DNA of 64,000 nucleotides, from assembly GCF_014356525.2 (NCBI RefSeq), contig NC_052510.1:20300532-20364531 (forward strand), given 5' to 3'. Position 1 is the first letter of the stretch. Every line of letters begins with the position of its first letter. Positions 38,003 through 49,085 of the stretch are shown piece by piece. Both the position numbers and the translations under genes were made by a program. The notes under the pieces are model-generated. The model saw only the letters and a program-made list of their open reading frames with translations, did no database searches and had not been told where the DNA came from. This DNA comes from Nilaparvata lugens. Taxonomy: Eukaryota; Arthropoda; Insecta; Hemiptera; Delphacidae.

Positions 38003-38252
38003 TCTTCTATACTATAATAAAGGAAAGAACTGGCTTGAACACGTATACACGTGTAAAGGATAGAAAAATTATGTTTGACGCATCATCACGTCTGAACTAC
38101 TGGACTGATTAACATGAAATGCTGCATATAAATTCCTAATTAACCGAGGATTCTTATAAGCCTTTTTTCAATTCTTCTAGATGTCATTACGTCAAGTTTT
38201 TAGTTTGTCAAGTTTTTAAATAGACCCTTGCGAAGCACGGTTTACCTGCTAG
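38003..38252 (+). mobile_element. Short Helitron-like element, family 1
   Basis: It begins A|TCTTCTATACTATAATAAAG and ends CTGCTAG|T, with the stem-forming CCCTTGCGAAGCACGG near the 3' end. It matches the minus-strand element at 31007-31219 and the copy at about 43596-43838 over nearly its whole length (for example GACGCATCATCACGTCTGAA shared with the 43.6-kb copy). It is 250 bp and non-coding. Confidence 0.85.
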
Positions 38253-38345
38253 TTTTAAAAAAAACTTTGATTTTAATATCAAATTTAACGTTATTCCCAA
38301 CAGGTTAGAACTATTTCAAAAAACTGTAACATTAAAACTACATAA

Positions 38346-38617
38346 TAGCTTATACTGGAGTGGCCATAGTCGAGTGGATCAGATGCTGGCTTTATGATTC
38401 AGAGGACCGGGCTCAAATCCCGGCCCGGGCAAGATATTTATCTCGGGCCACTGCCGTGTTTCGGATGGACACGTTAAACCGTCGGTTCCGGTCGCCGGAA
38501 AAGCAGTCGTTAGGTGATGTCAGAGGCCCTGAAATTGATCAGTTGCGACCTGAAAACTCTGACACCAGACATGAGCCAGCCAGGTCACACGATATTATTA
38601 TTATTATAGTTTATACT
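38346..38617 (+). mobile_element. tRNA-derived SINE with target-site duplication
   Basis: The tRNA-like head has a perfect A box (TAGTCGAGTGG, 38367-38377) and a B box with mismatches (GGCTCAAATCC, 38410-38420) 32 bp downstream. These are the internal promoter of RNA polymerase III. A unique body follows (TTTCGGATGGACACG, TTAAACCGTCGGTTCCGG, then CAGAGGCCCTGAAATTG). The tail is a short (ATT)n run. Flanking copies TAGCTTATACT (38346-38356) and TAGTTTATACT (38607-38617) are an 11-bp target-site duplication with one mismatch, so the insert spans about 38357-38606. A 95-codon frame through it is incidental. Mobilisation would need a partner LINE, which I cannot identify here. Confidence 0.9.
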
Positions 38618-39339
38618 TCTATTATGTCAAATTTATTACTGTATTAACTCAAAATGAATCATGTAGATAGCAAAACTGGAATAGACTATACCATACTCAA
38701 TATTAGTTTCGCTCAAAAGAAAAAGTTTCATTTACTGCAACAAATGATGCGAAAAGTTGGGAAATGCACTATCAACTCATATCTTGAATGAGAAACCTAT
38801 AGTCTTAAGATGGAAATAAAGGTAATTACTTACAAAAATCACAACAGCTCTCAGTTCACTAGCTGTATTGATGATGTTATATGACAATCAGTATGATTTA
38901 TCATGGCTTACCTGTAAAGAAAGAGAAATGGAATTAGTCAATATTTCGAAGGCAAATAGTTAATAGTTAGTTATCAATAAGATATAATATATTATTTCGA
39001 TAAGATAATATGAATTGAAGAATTGGAAAATACGGTCATTATCCAGCCAAATTAATATCAAATGAATATCAAATACTTAGAGTGAATATCAGATAAATAT
39101 TTTTTTAGAACATCAATAATAGCTATTTATAGTTTAATTATACCCGTTTAATACAAAGCGTATCCTTTATCAAGCACATGAGAGAATAAATTTGACTAAG
39201 AAATCTACACATAGAAACAGTTTCTAGAATGAAATGTAATAAGAGACTTAAAATCAGCATTAATCAACTTTAATACGAGGAATTTATTTATTTATAGATT
39301 AGTCTTCAATAGAATAGAATGATAATGAATAAAAATACC
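38618..39339. other. AT-rich non-coding stretch
   Basis: No gene or element end is recognised. Confidence 0.5.
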
Positions 39340-39412
39340 CCTATATTTGGTGATAAATGTGAGAGAGCCTTGATAACTGGAAGTCACGGGTTCGAATCCC
39401 ACCAAGCTCATG
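39340..39412 (+). repeat. tRNA-like relic with perfect B box
   Basis: GGTTCGAATCC at 39389-39399 matches the pol III B box exactly. A weak A-box-like TGGTGATAAAT lies about 40 bp upstream. The T-arm pairs only at GGG/CCC and no acceptor stem is clear, so it is not a functional tRNA. It is probably a decayed tRNA pseudogene or SINE head. Confidence 0.35.
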
Positions 39413-41208
39413 GTTGTTTGTTATGTCAAAATCTAATCTCATCATTCTAGCAAAAGTGAGTGGTTTTTACGGGCATCATTCGGCAAAAACTCCAGGACAT
39501 ATGAAATAAAAACAAGAAACTTCAAAGACGTATTTGGAGTTGAGGAATGAATGATGCATTATGGTATGGTATGTAGCGGTGCATAGGGGGAAGAAGCAAG
39601 CGTAGCTTCAAGTCAGTTGATGTTTGTGATTGAGCTTCCCGAGGAAACGGAAACTTGTCTACCAATGAAATGAATATTGTATTGCCTGCTTTCACAGGAT
39701 GCTTGTAAATGGAGAAGATATTCTAATAGAATAATAATCAAGCTCTTTCAACACAGTACAACAAGTACATACTTGTAGATGCACTCAAAATAGAATTGAG
39801 CTTAATTAGAAATTTATGCTCGTATGCGAATAATGAGTGAATGAACGATCGACCTTAGCCTTGAATAACCTTGCCGTTGGAAAATACTGTCGACGTTTAT
39901 CAGCGCTCATAAATCACTCTACACAACGGAATTTTAATTCAGAAACCTTTTTGTATAGAGATTTCTTGAAATACAAAGGAAGATAACTTGAACCAGTTTT
40001 TTGGGCTCAGGGGACCTTGAAACTTATATAAATTTAGAAATTGGGGTACCTTAATTTTTTTCGGAAAGCAATACTTTCCTTACTTATGGTAATAGGGCAA
40101 GGAAAGTAAAAAGATTTGTTTTGAGGATTCTATTGGTTCGCTCGGTATTGGTGTCAGCTGACCGCTTTAGGCCAGCTCCGACAAATATAAAATTTATGAG
40201 CTTTAAACCCAAACCTCCAAAACGAACCAAAACTGTAGGACCATTCGTTTACCATAATCAAAAAGTGGATACAAATGTTCTTGTTGAAGAATAAATAGAT
40301 TAATGTTTCGTTTTGCACAGTGCATTTGCTTGTCAAGTATGAAAAACGGAGATAAAACAGAAAACTAGTAAATTTGCAGGATTTATTTCTGAATCACATT
40401 TGAAAGGAACTGACATTGGATGTTCAAGAACGGGAAAAATCATCTACTCAAGAATGCATTAAATTATTCAGTCAGAGATTCAAAAACATTCAAGACATAA
40501 TTTATTATTGGTTGAAAATTAGAATAGTCCCTCAACTCACTCCAAAATAATTGATAAAGAACCTTTTTAATGGCAAACAAAGAACTTTACTTACGAAATG
40601 AACATCATTTGCCTTACTTGAGTGACATAGCATATCACAAATAATTCATGACATGAATTCTGAATATTATCTATGTCAGTTTCCACACGGTATATAATAG
40701 AAAATCTTAATTATATTTTTTATATTGTGTCAGATTTACCAATAGCGGTGGAAATAAAGTTGGTGGAAGAAATCCAACTATGTTTATTTATTTATTCATT
40801 ATATTACAACGGAAACAACAGGTAATAGCCCAAATATGTTACCTTAACACAGATATTCCATCCTGTATTGTGTTGTAACATTTGATCAAAAATAATAAAT
40901 TTTAATACTTTTCAATTTGGAATTACAATTTTCATATGATTTTGGTCAATTGTATCATAATTAACTTGTAGTTACGTAAACAGTAGAACTCGCGCAGTTA
41001 TAAACCACAGTCTCCTCTAATACTGTCCATTCTGTCCTGTCGGCGAGATATCGGTGTATAAACAAAAACGACCAATGGCTGTTTGGGTTGTTGTTTCGAC
41101 AATGCTAATAATTTGATGTGAACAGCTATGCTACTATCATCAAAAGCTTACCGAGTTGAAAGCAGAGAAAATTCGGGAGAAAATACTAAGCTACTTCAAG
41201 TTATCAAT
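39413..41208. other. AT-rich non-coding stretch
   Basis: A TTTATTTATTTATTCATTA word at 40788-40805 again resembles a LINE 3' tail. No gene is recognised. Confidence 0.45.
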
Positions 41209-41318
41209 TGCATGCAATTAATAGTCCACACAACAGCTGCTTTTTTCACCAAGTTACATTGAGATATTGAATTGCATGCGTCATTGCATGCAATTTATAA
41301 TCCACTCGACAGCTGATT
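41209..41318. repeat. Direct repeat around ATTGCATGCAATT
   Basis: ATTGCATGCAATTAATAGTC...ACAGCTG at about 41209-41241 recurs as ATTGCATGCAATTTATAATC...ACAGCTG at about 41283-41314, about 74 bp apart. Both contain the palindrome ATTGCATGCAAT. They directly precede the Helitron-like 5' end at 41321. Confidence 0.65.
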
Positions 41319-41320
41319 CA

Positions 41321-41810
41321 TCTCTATACTTATAAAAGGCTAAGCCCCTACAGACTGAAATCACACCAAAGCCCAAACTACTGAGCCTAAAAACTTGAAA
41401 TTGTGCACGACTGTTTATGGTAACCTGAAAACATCCACTAAGAAAGGATTTTCAGAAATTTGCCCCCATGAGGGAGCTGGGGCCCCCCCAAAATTTTGTA
41501 CTTTTTAACCGCTCATTGCACAGCAAAGTCATGAGGAAATTTTTTGTTCAGCTACGAAAAAAAATAGATCTATGCAGAAAAATTTCGATCAGGAGCACAG
41601 GGGGGTCCAGGAGAGGGCATTTTTCGAAAATTTTGATGTAAAATCACACTACAGCTCAAACTAATTGTCCTACAGACTTGAAACTTTGCAAAAATATTCT
41701 TTTAACATGCTAGACGCGTACTAAGAACGGATTTTGAGATATTTTGCCTCTAAGGGTTTCAAAGGATGAAAAAGGATCCTATTAAGTAAGGTTATGAACA
41801 TGGTAAGGTG
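41321..41810 (+). mobile_element. Helitron-like element, family 2
   Basis: It begins A|TCTCTATACTTATAAAAGGC, a typical Helitron 5' terminus. The first ~105 bp match the sequence starting at 63892. Inside, the block AAATCACAC-A-AGC-CAAACTA to ATTTTGCC is present twice in diverged form (from about 41360 and 41641), so the element contains an internal direct repeat. No CTAG end is clear, so the right limit near 41810 is a guess. It has no coding capacity. Confidence 0.65.
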
Positions 41811-41915
41811 AGTGCCATATGGAAATGAGATAATATTTATTTATTGACATGTGATATTCTAACATATGTTGTAATCATTGGAAATAACAAAATAATATGA
41901 TAGAAATTCAAAAAA

Positions 41916-42627
41916 TTCTATTATTGCTTTCTACCTGATTCCACTCAACCTCAATAATATTGTTCTGATAATTGATAGATATGTTTAATAATATTATTAT
42001 TATTGATATAATAAAAGTATTGTTTTAATAATTAATTATTATCATTAATATAATAATAGTATTGTTTTGGTAATCAATAAATATTTTTATTTTCACAAAC
42101 TCTGTATAATATATAATGGTGAATGTGAAACAGCTGCATCAAATAAATTATCTCAAAAACATATGTTTAGGAAAACCATAGTTTTGAACTTCGTTTTCCT
42201 GATGGAATGTATAAGCCTACACGTGGCATGTATTATTAATTTTTCAGCTAGAACAGTTTTTTGAGACTGCTAAATAAACGTCTACAGTTTTATCAATGCT
42301 GTATCGGCAATATGAAAACGCATGCAGTTAATATGTCTTTAAATAAAGGTATTGATATCTACATGATAATTATTCTCTACCATTTTTATTTGATTAAAAT
42401 TTCAAAATTATTCAAGCCTTGATAGAATGATTGACTCACAGTACAGTCAGTCGAAAATTTTAATATTGAAATGAGGGGTATTTTGGCAAGCTGAACAAAA
42501 AAGTAAGGTCCTATGCACCTTTTTGATATTATTTCTTCAAATGAAAAATGAGTTTTTTTGGTTGTCAAAACTCCCCCTGGAAGAGAACTATCCATTTTAT
42601 CCTATCTTTTAGTAAAATAACAATGAT
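41916..42627 (+). repeat. Dispersed repeat A, copy 2 (~710 bp)
   Basis: This is the second copy of the repeat described at 36866-37552, in the same orientation and about 5 kb away. It carries extra AT-rich insertions near 41990-42060. Short frames on either strand (65-69 codons) are not conserved in register between the two copies, which argues that the repeat is non-coding. Confidence 0.85.
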
Positions 42628-43240
42628 TTCTGCATTGAATAACATCTATTTTGCCAACAAGAATCGAACTCTTTGTGAATTTAGATATGACCTACACTTT
42701 AGATTTATATAATTCACATTGATTTATATAATTCTGTCGATATATGGTCCAGGAAATATGCGACGTACGATGAATCACACAGAATTCCATATTCTTTCCA
42801 TTTTAGGATGAATATAAGCTAAGCTAAATTCAAAAAATTGTGAATTATTCTTTTATTCTTCAGTAATTAATAAATGTACTATACATATATACTATACAAT
42901 ATATATATACTCTCTTTCATTAGGAGACTAGTTTTTTTCAACATTTCCAGTTTCTCAATGATCATAGGGGAGTGATAATTATTTGTATAGGTCTTCTAAG
43001 GAAACATTATCAACAGCTGGTACCAATCAACTACACTTCAACTCCAAACTACCGTTTTAATACCAGTACACAATAATTTATCACAGGGTGATATGTTTAT
43101 TACAGCTGGTAACTTTAGATGCTAAATCATATTATCACAATATGATCGTGAATCATGATCATCTTTTCGTTCTTCAGTAGCAGCTCGGCCGAAAATTTCG
43201 AAAACATATGTCTGTAAAATGGATTAATAAATAATTATTA
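42628..43240. other. AT-rich non-coding stretch
   Basis: A short AT microsatellite lies at about 42880-42911. Nothing else is recognised. Confidence 0.5.
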
Positions 43241-43400
43241 CTAGCCCCCCTATTAAAATTTCTGTTCAGAAACCATCCCCAATATTCACACAACATATTC
43301 CCAAAGTTTCATGCCGTTATGTCAAGTAGTTTTCAAGTGTAGGGAACAAACAAACATACAAACAAACACACAAACAGACATTCATTTTTTTATAAATAGA
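43241..43400 (-). mobile_element. 160-bp Helitron-like element, family 3
   Basis: On the minus strand it starts A|TCTATTTATAAAAAAATGA at 43400, continues with repeated GTTTGT words, and ends GGGGGGCTAG|T at 43241. The A|TC...CTAG|T boundaries fit Helitron insertion. The internal words TGTCTGTTTGTG and AAAACTACTTGACATAACGG resemble a class widespread in insects. It is non-coding and compact. The G-run before CTAG offers only a weak terminal stem. Confidence 0.75.
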
Positions 43401-43595
43401 TTTCCATTCGGCTCAAACAATAGCCTCTCTAAATGAAGGTAGAATGATAAGGATTCAGTTCTGTTGTTTTCACATTTTTTCAAATCACCTTCAAAAAGTT
43501 CATGTAGTACCTACTATTGGGTTTGAGACACTTCTGGCGCTATCATAGTTTCACCACTATTCTGTTCCACAGTCCTATCTCTTGCAGTCGTTAAC
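43401..43595. other. AT-rich spacer
   Basis: No feature is recognised. Confidence 0.4.
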
Positions 43596-43838
43596 TATAT
43601 CCATAATAATTATATAAAGTAAAGAGCTGGCTTATGCACGTACGGGATAGGAAAATTATGTTTGACGCATCATCACGTCTGAACTACTGGACTAATTAAT
43701 TTGAAATTTTGCTTATAGATTCTTAATTAACCAAGGATGGTTATAGGCCTATTCTCAATTCTTCAAAATTTCATTAAGTCAAGTTTTCATTTTGTCAAGT
43801 TTTAAAATAGATCCTTGCGAAGCACGGGTTCTTGCTAG
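43596..43838 (+). mobile_element. Short Helitron-like element, family 1
   Basis: The start is eroded (about 43596). From AAGTAAAGAGCTGGCTTATG onward it follows the copies at 31007 and 38003. The 3' end is clean: CCTTGCGAAGCACGGG then TTGCTAG|T, with CTAG at 43835-43838. It is non-coding. Confidence 0.85.
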
Positions 43839-46800
43839 TGATGTATAATTCTAAAGTCTGATTTTTACGGTAATATTGGCGTTCGATGGAGACTCCTTTT
43901 CCTTTTGTATTATCCTTAAAATGCAAAATTTCAAAAAACCTTCTGTTTACGTCAGCGCGACATTCAAAAAGGAACATATCTTTCAAATTTCATAAAAATC
44001 TATTGCTGCGTTTCGCTGTAAATGCGGAACATAAAAACATAAAGAGAAATGCAAAACCGTCGACTTGAATCTTGAACCTCACTTCGCTCGGTCAATTATA
44101 CTGTAGTATAGAGTATACAATAATCTGCTATTCAGTATTATGGTCTATACTGAGTGTATTTATAGGGACTAGGATATAATGTATTTATAGTCTATTTGTA
44201 ATATTGTTTATTAATTTATAGTCCAAATATACAGTAGTCCAATATAGTCCAATTATTTATAGTCTAAACTGTTATTAGCATTTCGCATTGCAATAATATA
44301 GTCTAAATCTACAACATAATACAACCTCATTTGAAGTTATTCATTTAGTAAATTATAAGCTGTAAAGTATTGGAAATTTGGGTAGATAAAAATCCCTAAC
44401 TGAAGTATTAATAGGTCTGAGTAAAGTAACTGGCTAATATCGCCAAATAGATAACAATTAAGATTAGATAGCATCAGCTTGTTCTGGCTAAACGGTACAA
44501 AAACCTAAAAAGGATTTGAAAGAATTTGTTGCTAATAAATATATTATTATATAGAATATTTTGAAGATTGAGGTTAGGTATATACATTCAGTGATCGGCG
44601 ACCTAACGATCGACCGAATCGAGCAACGTAGAATCTGACCAAACCCCTTGGCAGAGCTCTATTGTAACGGAACGGTATGCAATTTGAAAGAACACATGGT
44701 CACGTGGCTAACTATTAGGAAGCATGAAATAAATATTAGTATATAGAATATTAACTAGCATGTAGAGAGCATAATTAAAAGACCTAATAAAAATAATTAA
44801 GTGTATTCAGGAAATAGGAGGTACCAGGCGCATGAATACTGAAACAAATTTGCATGCACCAATAGCACAATGGCAGTTAATAGGCGGCAATAGTATGCCA
44901 ATTAAAAAATATTTATATATATTTCTATAAAATGTTTGGGATTTATGTTAAATTATTGTATAGTCTATGTTATAGATATGGCCCGAAGGCAAAGAAATTA
45001 TTAAACACACAACCTAAGTAATAATTTGATATTTTTTGTACGATCTATTTGAACCTTAAATGGCGGAGGACTAAGATATTCAAATTTTATGTTAATTTGA
45101 AAGTCGGAAATAAGAATTGTAAAATTGAGAAAGGAGAACCATCACTCGCCAGCCAAATGCCACCATGAGAGGACCCTAAATATTTTAGAGCGTAATACCT
45201 TGCTATAACTTGTAAAAGCTAAAGTTAGATCAAATTATTAAATTTCTTAAAAGACTTTGTGATGCTCTTGTAAAGCAGAAGTCATTTTCAATTTCAAATA
45301 TTTTTGTAACCCCTTGGAAGAGACGATTCCGGCTACCATATTCCAGGACCACCAGGAGTTGGATCGACATCGGCAGCTTATAAGAAGATTTTCGACACGT
45401 GAGTGAGAAATATTGAAATAGTGATGGGCGCCCTAGTGCTTCGAATTTATCTAATAATCAAAGCTAGCTCGTCGAAAGGGTTTTATTATAAATTAAGAAT
45501 TTAATAAAAATACTTGCGCAAGTAAATATAGTATTAAAGGTATTTTATTAAAGGAGTAAATGAACCAATACATTTCAGAAAATTCTATTGAACCAAAGAA
45601 GTATAAAATCTAGGCTATTAAAACATATTCATATGATCTTTAATTTTTGCAATATATTTTGCGATAGTTTGTTATAGCTCTAATTCACTAGATGAATTGC
45701 TCTACCTATTCCATCAGGTGCCGAATCTTGCACCCTGAGATAAAATATATATTCAATACAAAGAAATCTACTAAGTACTAGAGAATTTAATATATATATA
45801 TATTTGGATTATTAGTTGCCAATTTATCAAGTTGATCTTAAAGAACCTATTTTCAATTGAATTGTCCAAGTCGACAAGTATTAGCAAGCTCATATCGCAG
45901 CTACATGCAAAAGGATGCATATGATTTTAAGATAAAGGCACATGGTAATGATTCGTGCCATAAATCTAGAGTATAAAGTTTAGCCTGTGTTATTTTACTG
46001 ATTTCAATTATTGTTCCATTTTTATTTTATATTATATTTTTATCGCTCTTTATATATTTTTTGCCTCGATCTATTTTTTGCATTATTTGTTAATATATGT
46101 ATCAAATTGTTTATGGTGTGCAATTTATTTTAATTCCTCAACACTATAGTATAAGTATCATATTTATATATTTATTTATTTTTTAATGAATTACAAGAGT
46201 TATAGGGGAAGCTCATATCTGGGCCTATTAAGATTTTAATGAGACTGTATTCTATTGAAAAACCACGACCTAATTTTATAATTATATCAAATATTTCATG
46301 CTCTACCGACTGATGCCAAGCAGGAGGCTACTCGTTATTCAAATATAAAGAATAACGTCACAAAGCACTATTCAGCCTGGAAAGTTTCAGAAAAGTCTCC
46401 CAACCTGTGAACCTGACCTTGAGAAGGAGGAAAGATATTCACCAATATAAACCCACGCTATTCCCATCATCGGTACACAGTATTGGTCGTTCAACTTTCC
46501 TGCTGTCATTCTATAGCTGCTATGACTTCAATCAACCAGCATCTTCCAATCGTCTACTTTTATCCTTGACGGATCTAATCATACCTGAATTTTACAGTTT
46601 TTGTGAGTTGAATCCAACAATTGGAAATTGATCATTGGAATTTTAATTTTAATCTCCCGAATCAAATTTTTCAAAATTACTGAATTTGAGTTTCAGTTTT
46701 AAGATTTTTCCATTATAAGGAAAACATTTTTCTGCCTATTTTTTTGATTGTTTTTTCCTTGGGCTCACGATCAGACGGAAGTCTTGTGAGCCATTTGATT

Positions 46801-47060
46801 GGTTTTATATTTTATGATGTATACAAATTATTGTGTGTTTTTTTCAATTGTTGTATGGTTCACATCTTCACAATCTCAGCAAGAACCCAGTGCTGATAGG
46901 AGTAAGAGAAGGAGTTTGATATGTGGAAATATCTATTAATAAATTTTTGTAATGAAAATATACATAGATCAGAAGAATGATTGAAAGTATGCATCAACCT
47001 CAGCAACAGAGAGAATTTTTAACATCTTATGAATCTCTGAAGAAACCTAAATTTCCACAA
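43839..47060. other. AT-rich non-coding stretch
   Basis: ATAGTCT words recur between about 44095 and 44320. A small stem (TCAGGTGC / GCACCCTGA) lies at about 45715-45740. A 74-codon frame (46407-46631) resembles nothing known. The block at about 44570-46200 has scattered moderately GC-rich pieces and could be old retrotransposon DNA, but I cannot read coding or matching long terminal repeats. Confidence 0.4.
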
Positions 47061-48068
47061 TATACAGAGTGTTTCAGAAGTAGTTTCGAACATTATTAGG
47101 CATTGTTCCTGGATGATAGTAAACTAAAAATGTCATATTTGAAGTGTCCAAAACTCAGCGGTTATCCTTATAGCTGCCATTTTGTTTTTCTTTTACTTGG
47201 GAATTTTTATTTCAAGAACGAAATGTTGTATTGATCTGAAATTTGACATGAATATTTATGCTATGAAGACCTAATTTTTAATAATGAAAAACATCTTAGA
47301 TGAAAATTTTCAAAATGGCGGCCATTTAAAATTTTTGATGACAAATTTCTCGAAAACCATCCATTTTACAAAAAATTTACAAGAGACAAAAAAGTTAGAA
47401 AATTTTATCAAGATTTCAAGGATATCTTATTTATTAAGATTGGTCGAAGAGTACCGTAACAGAGCAATTAATTCTTTTCGTACTACATGCATGACCACTT
47501 TTCACAAGATCATCTGAAAAACATTGTAAAATCAGCTGTATGGCTATATGGAGCCATATCGAGTTTCAAAGCTTCATCTTTAGTTCAAATGGAATTAAAA
47601 ATTCAATATTGATGTTTAAATGGTGAAAAGTGGTAATGCATGCAGTACGAAAAGAATTAATTTCTCTGTTACTTTTTCGCCAATCTTGATAAATAAGGTA
47701 TCCTTAAAATCTTGATAAAATTTGCTAACTTTTCGTCTTGTGTGAAGTTTTTTGTAAAGTGAACAGTTTTCGTGAAATTTGTGATCAAAAATTAAAATGA
47801 CTGCCATTTTGAAAATTTTCATCAAAAATGTTCTATTCGATTTTTTAAAGTTGAGTCTTTATAGCATAAATATTCGTGTCAAATTTCAGATCAATACAAC
47901 ATTAAAATTTCGTTCTTGAGATAAAAATTCCTGAATAGAAAAAACAAAATGGCAGCTATAAGGATAACCGTTGAGTTTTGGACACTTCAAATACAACATT
48001 CGTAGTCTTCTATCATCCAGGAACAATACCCTGAAATGTTCGACACTACTTCTGAAACACTCTGTATA
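47061..48068. mobile_element. 1-kb foldback element with ~445-bp inverted arms
   Basis: The left arm (47061-47505) and right arm (47622-48068) are inverted copies around a spacer of about 116 bp. The ends read TATACAGAGTGTTTCAGAAG and, mirrored, CTTCTGAAACACTCTGTATA. Shared arm blocks include GGTTATCCTTATAGCTGCCA and ATTTTCAAAATGG. The outer TATA may include a TA-type target duplication. The short frames at 47284-47517 (+) and 47616-47825 (-) are arm-against-arm mirror translations in different registers, so they are not genes. No transposase is present. A transcript would fold into a very long double-stranded RNA. Confidence 0.9.
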
Positions 48069-48080
48069 GTGATTTTTACC

Positions 48081-48292
48081 TATAAAATTATAAAATTATA
48101 AAATTATAAATTATAAAATTATAAAATTATAAAATTATAAAATTATAAAATTAAAATTATAAAATTAAAATTATAAAATTATAAAATTATAAAATTATAA
48201 ATTATAAAATTATAAAATTATAAAATTATAAAATTATAAAATTATAAAATTATAAAATTATAAAATTATAAAATTATAAAATTATAAAATTA
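48081..48292. repeat. AT minisatellite, 8-bp unit
   Basis: About 26 units of ATAAAATT, with a few 7-bp and shorter variants, follow directly after the foldback element. Length polymorphism is likely, and assembly may have compressed or expanded it. Confidence 0.9.
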
Positions 48293-48346
48293 GCATCTTA
48301 TACCATATTATTTTCGTTATATTGCACTATGTAAGTCCAGAAATAT

Positions 48347-49085
48347 ACAGGGTGATTCTTAATTATGGTAAAATAATTTAATACGTGATATTAGAGGTAA
48401 AAATAAGAAAAAAAGTTCTCATAAACATATATCCATAAACGCTTCATTAGCGAGCTATACAGGGTGAAAGATTTCGCCCGGAATTCAGTTCCTCTGGTGA
48501 AATACACCGATGCTGAATTGTTTGGGGACTAGTTTTTAGAAAACTTATGCTGGATTCATATGGAAAAATATCTAAAAAATTGAATGAAACTAGTCTGGAA
48601 GCTGTAGTGTGAGTAGTATTTGAGAAAAAAGTTGAAATATGCAAAAAGTCTAAGTAGAAAAACACAGACTTCTACGTTTGATGCCCAATAACTTTCTTTA
48701 ATGACCAGTAAACAAATATTTTTCGCAAAAAAAATTGTAGAGAATTCTATTCTGAGAATAATTATGTAAGCTGTGTAAACTAAATTTGAATAAAAGTTGA
48801 ATAAAATGTATTATTATGTAGTACGTTACACCACAAAAATTTTCTGTTTTATGAGGAGAGAACTAATAACTCATAGGTTGTAGCTGATGGCAAATAAAAC
48901 ATGGATTTAAATAACAGCTGTTCCAAAACAGCTGATTTATTTTGTTTTAAATAAGAAAATATTCAAAAGAAATTATCAGCTGAAAGTTATTTTCAGAAAT
49001 ATTTCAGCTCACTGTTGAACAAAACAACAAACTGTAAGTTATGCATACTGTAACCGCGCTGTGTTTTTTGTCAGTGCAGTTTAAT
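48347..49085 (+). mobile_element. 5' non-coding part of a mariner-type element
   Basis: A TACAGGGTGATTCTTAATTA start at about 48346 and a second TACAGGGTGAAAGATTTCGC at about 48460 look like terminal-repeat words of a cut-and-paste transposon. The DNA up to 49085 has no frame, and the region where the DNA-binding domain should be encoded has decayed. No matching inverted end is found after the transposase remnant, so the right terminus is lost or diverged. Confidence 0.5.

Noticed and set aside
38360..38647. 95-codon frame with an apparently normal composition
   Set aside because: It lies entirely across the tRNA-derived SINE and its flank.
39340..39412. Functional tRNA gene
   Set aside because: Perfect B box but no pairing acceptor stem or complete T-arm, and only a weak A box.
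44570..46200. Possible LTR retrotransposon remnant
   Set aside because: Moderately GC-rich patches only. I found no repeated terminal segment, primer-binding site or gag/pol motifs.
47284..47825. Two facing frames (77 and 69 codons)
   Set aside because: They are translations of the two inverted arms of the foldback element in different registers.
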